Below, piece by piece: positions 61,890 to 64,000 of a stretch of 64,000 nucleotides of DNA. Every line of letters starts with the position of its first letter. Within the stretch, counting starts at the first letter, position 1. The position numbers were made by a program, and so were the translations under genes. The notes under the pieces are model-generated. The model searched no databases, had not been told where the DNA came from, and worked only from the letters and a program-made list of their open reading frames with translations. This DNA comes from CAIKZZ01 sp035524495 (GTDB taxonomy: Bacteria; Pseudomonadota; Gammaproteobacteria; Steroidobacterales; Steroidobacteraceae): assembly GCA_035524495.1 (NCBI GenBank), contig DATKOR010000051.1:1-64000 (forward strand), written 5' to 3'.

Positions 61890-64000
61890 ATGGTCTCCGG
61901 TTGGCTGCTGTCGGCGCTCGCGGCCGGCTACCTCGCGCTGCTGTTCGCGATCGCCTTCTTTGGCGACACGTGGCGCGTGTATCCGCTGAACACGCGCCTG
62001 CGGCCGGTCATCTACAGCCTCGCGCTCGGCGTCTATTGCACGACCTGGACGTTCTTCGGCGCGGTCGGGACCGCGGTGCGCGAGGGCTGGGCGTTCCTGC
62101 CGATCTACCTCGGGCCGGCGCTGCTGTTCCTGCTCGGTGCGCCGTATCTGGCGCGCCTGATCGAGGTCGCGCGGGCGCGCAACATCACCTCGATCGCCGA
62201 CTTCATCTCCTCGCGCTTCGGCAAGAGCCCGTCGCTCGCCGCGCTCGTCTCGCTGATCGCGCTGCTCGCGGCGGTGCCCTACCTCGCGCTCCAGTACAAG
62301 GCCGTGGCCGCCAGCATCGACGTGCTCACCGGCGTCCCGGCCAGCGGTTCGCCATGGCACTTCGACACCGCGCTCGCGGTAGCGCTCGTGATGGCGCTCT
62401 TCGCGGCGCTGTTTGGCACGCGGCGGGTCGCGGCCTCGGAGCACCACGAGGGGCTGATGCTCGCGATCGCCTTCGAGTCGCTGGTCAAGCTCTGCGCCTT
62501 CGTCGCGGTCGGCGTCTACGCCTGGCGCTCGCTTGGGCCCGCGCCGCGCGGCATCGCCCAGTCGCTCGCCGCGGTGCACGGCAGCGTCGACGCCAATTTC
62601 GTCGCGACGACGCTGCTCGCCGCGGCCGCCGTCGTCTGCCTGCCGCGCCAGTTCCAGGTGGCGGTCGTGGAGTGCGCGGAGCCCGCGGACCTGCGCCGCG
62701 CGCGCTGGCTGTTTCCGCTCTACGTGGCGCTCTTCTCGGTGTGCGTGATGCCGATCGCGGCGCTCGGCGTCGCGAGCGGCCTCGCCGAGCACGGCCACCC
62801 CGACACGCTGGTGCTGACCGTGCCGCTGGCGACCGGCGCGCCCTGGCTCGCGCTGCTCGCGTTCCTCGGCGGGCTCTCGGCGGCGACCGCGATGGTGATC
62901 GTCGCGAGCCTCGCGCTCGCGACGATGGTCACGCACGACCTGATCGTGCCCGCGCTGTGGCGCACGCGCCTGGTGCGCAGCGTCGACCTCGGCGGCCGGA
63001 TCCTGTGGCTGAGGCGCGTCGCGATCTTCGCACTCGCGCTGCTCGCCTACGGCTACCACCGCTCGGTCGGGGCGCCGACCAGCCTCGCCTCGATCGGGCT
63101 GCTGGCCTTCGCGGCCGTGGCACAGTTCGTGCCCGGCATCGTCGCGGCGCTGTGGTGGCGCGACGCGACCCGCGACGGCGTCTTCTGGGGCCTGCTCGCG
63201 GGCTTCGTGGTTTGGATCTACACGCTGATGGTGCCGGGCGTGCTCGGCCCGGCGAGCGCGCTGCTGGTGCACGGCCCCTTCGGCGTCGAGTGGCTGCGCC
63301 CGCAGGCGCTCTTCGGCATCACCTCGCTCGGGCCCGTGTCGCAGGGGGCCCTGTGGGCGCTGGTCGCCAACATCGCCGTGCTGCTCGCGATCTCGCTTCG
63401 CCGCGGCACGACGCTGCAGGAGCGCATGGCGGCCAAGGCGTTCACGGCGCCGCTCGCGGCCGCGGCGATCCGCGGCGGCAGCCACGCGCGCGTCGGCGAC
63501 CTCGAGGCGCTCGCGGCGCGCATCGTCGGGCCCGCCGCCGCGCGGCGCATGCTGGCCGAACATGCCGAGCGCGCGCAGCGGCCGCCGCCGCGCCCCGGCG
63601 ACGCCGCCGACCGCGCGCTCCTGCAGCACGTCGAGCGCGAGCTCGCGGGCTCGGTCGGCGCGTCCACGGCGCGCGTGCTGCTGACGCACGCGCTGCGCCG
63701 GCGCGGACTCGAGGTCGACGAGGTCGCGGAGCTGCTGGATGAGACCTCGCAGGAGCTGCGCTTCAGCCGCCAGCTGCTGCAGGCGACGATGGAGAACGTC
63801 GCGCAGGGCATCAGCGTGGTCGACGCCGACATGAAGCTCGTCGCGTGGAACCGGCGCTACACGCAGATGTTCGACTACCCGGACGGCTTCATCTACGTCG
63901 GCCGCGACGCGGCCGAGCTCATCCGCTGGAACGCGCTGCGCGGCGAGTGCGGGCCCGGCGACGCCGCCGAGCACGTCCGCAAGCGGCTCGCCTACATGCG
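61890..64000 (+). CDS. Sodium/solute symporter-PAS sensor protein, N-terminal part (cut by right edge)
   Basis: The frame is open to the window end, 703 codons visible, read by hand. Residues 1-510 form an SSS-type transporter region with about 12-13 membrane segments (GVYCTTWTFFGAVGTAVREG, RNITSIADFISSRFGKS). A cytoplasmic linker with a helical region follows, then a PAS-like domain beginning near 635 (LQATMENVAQGISVVDADMKLVAWNRRYTQMFDYPDGFIYVGR, in parts). This is the layout of CbrA/NahK-like hybrid histidine kinases; the kinase part should lie past the edge. Strong GGAGGGG before the ATG. Confidence 0.88.
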   Translation, partial: MVSGWLLSALAAGYLALLFAIAFFGDTWRVYPLNTRLRPVIYSLALGVYCTTWTFFGAVGTAVREGWAFLPIYLGPALLFLLGAPYLARLIEVARARNITSIADFISSRFGKSPSLAALVSLIALLAAVPYLALQYKAVAASIDVLTGVPASGSPWHFDTALAVALVMALFAALFGTRRVAASEHHEGLMLAIAFESLVKLCAFVAVGVYAWRSLGPAPRGIAQSLAAVHGSVDANFVATTLLAAAAVVCLPRQFQVAVVECAEPADLRRARWLFPLYVALFSVCVMPIAALGVASGLAEHGHPDTLVLTVPLATGAPWLALLAFLGGLSAATAMVIVASLALATMVTHDLIVPALWRTRLVRSVDLGGRILWLRRVAIFALALLAYGYHRSVGAPTSLASIGLLAFAAVAQFVPGIVAALWWRDATRDGVFWGLLAGFVVWIYTLMVPGVLGPASALLVHGPFGVEWLRPQALFGITSLGPVSQGALWALVANIAVLLAISLRRGTTLQERMAAKAFTAPLAAAAIRGGSHARVGDLEALAARIVGPAAARRMLAEHAERAQRPPPRPGDAADRALLQHVERELAGSVGASTARVLLTHALRRRGLEVDEVAELLDETSQELRFSRQLLQATMENVAQGISVVDADMKLVAWNRRYTQMFDYPDGFIYVGRDAAELIRWNALRGECGPGDAAEHVRKRLAYM

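Overview
The window is GC-rich DNA (roughly 70% G+C by eye) with the strong third-position G/C bias of a proteobacterial chromosome. Two TonB-dependent receptors, a Tat-exported [NiFe] uptake hydrogenase with a full hup/hyp/hoxX set, RraA, CysJI/CysG and ModBC point to an aerobic or facultative Gram-negative bacterium, most likely a gamma- or betaproteobacterium. The genus cannot be named from the sequence. I see no rRNA, tRNA, CRISPR array, insertion sequence, phage gene or integrase. Gene order and composition look like ordinary chromosome, densely packed with short or overlapping gene junctions.

Layout. 1-5.5 kb: a globin-coupled sensor cut by the left edge, kdpE-kdpD without kdpFABC, then a divergent short-chain dehydrogenase and a small hypothetical gene. 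5.5-21 kb: a polyamine block. A TonB-dependent receptor is divergent from a plus-strand operon (spermidine dehydrogenase-like flavoprotein, SpuC-type aminotransferase, GntR regulator, PuuB-type oxidase, PuuA-type ligase, second class III aminotransferase). This operon converges on a minus-strand potFGHI-type polyamine ABC importer. 21-29 kb: an EF-G-like GTPase, small membrane proteins, a cupin, a FecR/DUF6600-type exported protein with a proline-rich tail, and a GGDEF(degenerate)-EAL protein. 29-32 kb: glpD-glpK. 32-38 kb: two small hypothetical genes and the cysJ-cysI-cysG assimilatory sulfite reduction/siroheme operon. 38-41 kb: a glycine-rich RRM RNA-binding protein, modB-modC without modA, and a small hypothetical protein. 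41-43.4 kb: a second TonB-dependent receptor directly controlled by a TPP riboswitch, so a probable thiamin receptor. 43.4-45.1 kb: an Lrp-family regulator divergent from alanine dehydrogenase.

45.2-60.8 kb is a co-directional oxygen-tolerant (group 1d-like) [NiFe] hydrogenase operon: hupS-hupL-hupC, an unexpected HigA-like HTH gene, hupD-hupF-hupG-hupH-hupI-hupJ-hupK, hypA-hypB-hypF-hypC-hypD-hypE and hoxX. The small subunit has the six-cysteine proximal-cluster signature. The set covers structural subunits, cytochrome b, protease, nickel delivery, cyanide and CO ligand synthesis, and aerobic protection factors. A convergent SlyD-like prolyl isomerase with a histidine-rich tail follows, then rraA, then a solute-symporter/PAS sensor protein that runs off the right edge.

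The items most worth a second look are the TPP-riboswitch TonB receptor, whose start codon abuts the riboswitch; the orphan HigA-like regulator and the nested RNA hairpin that separate structural from maturation genes in the hydrogenase operon; and the combined polyamine import/catabolism locus with an adjacent outer-membrane receptor.
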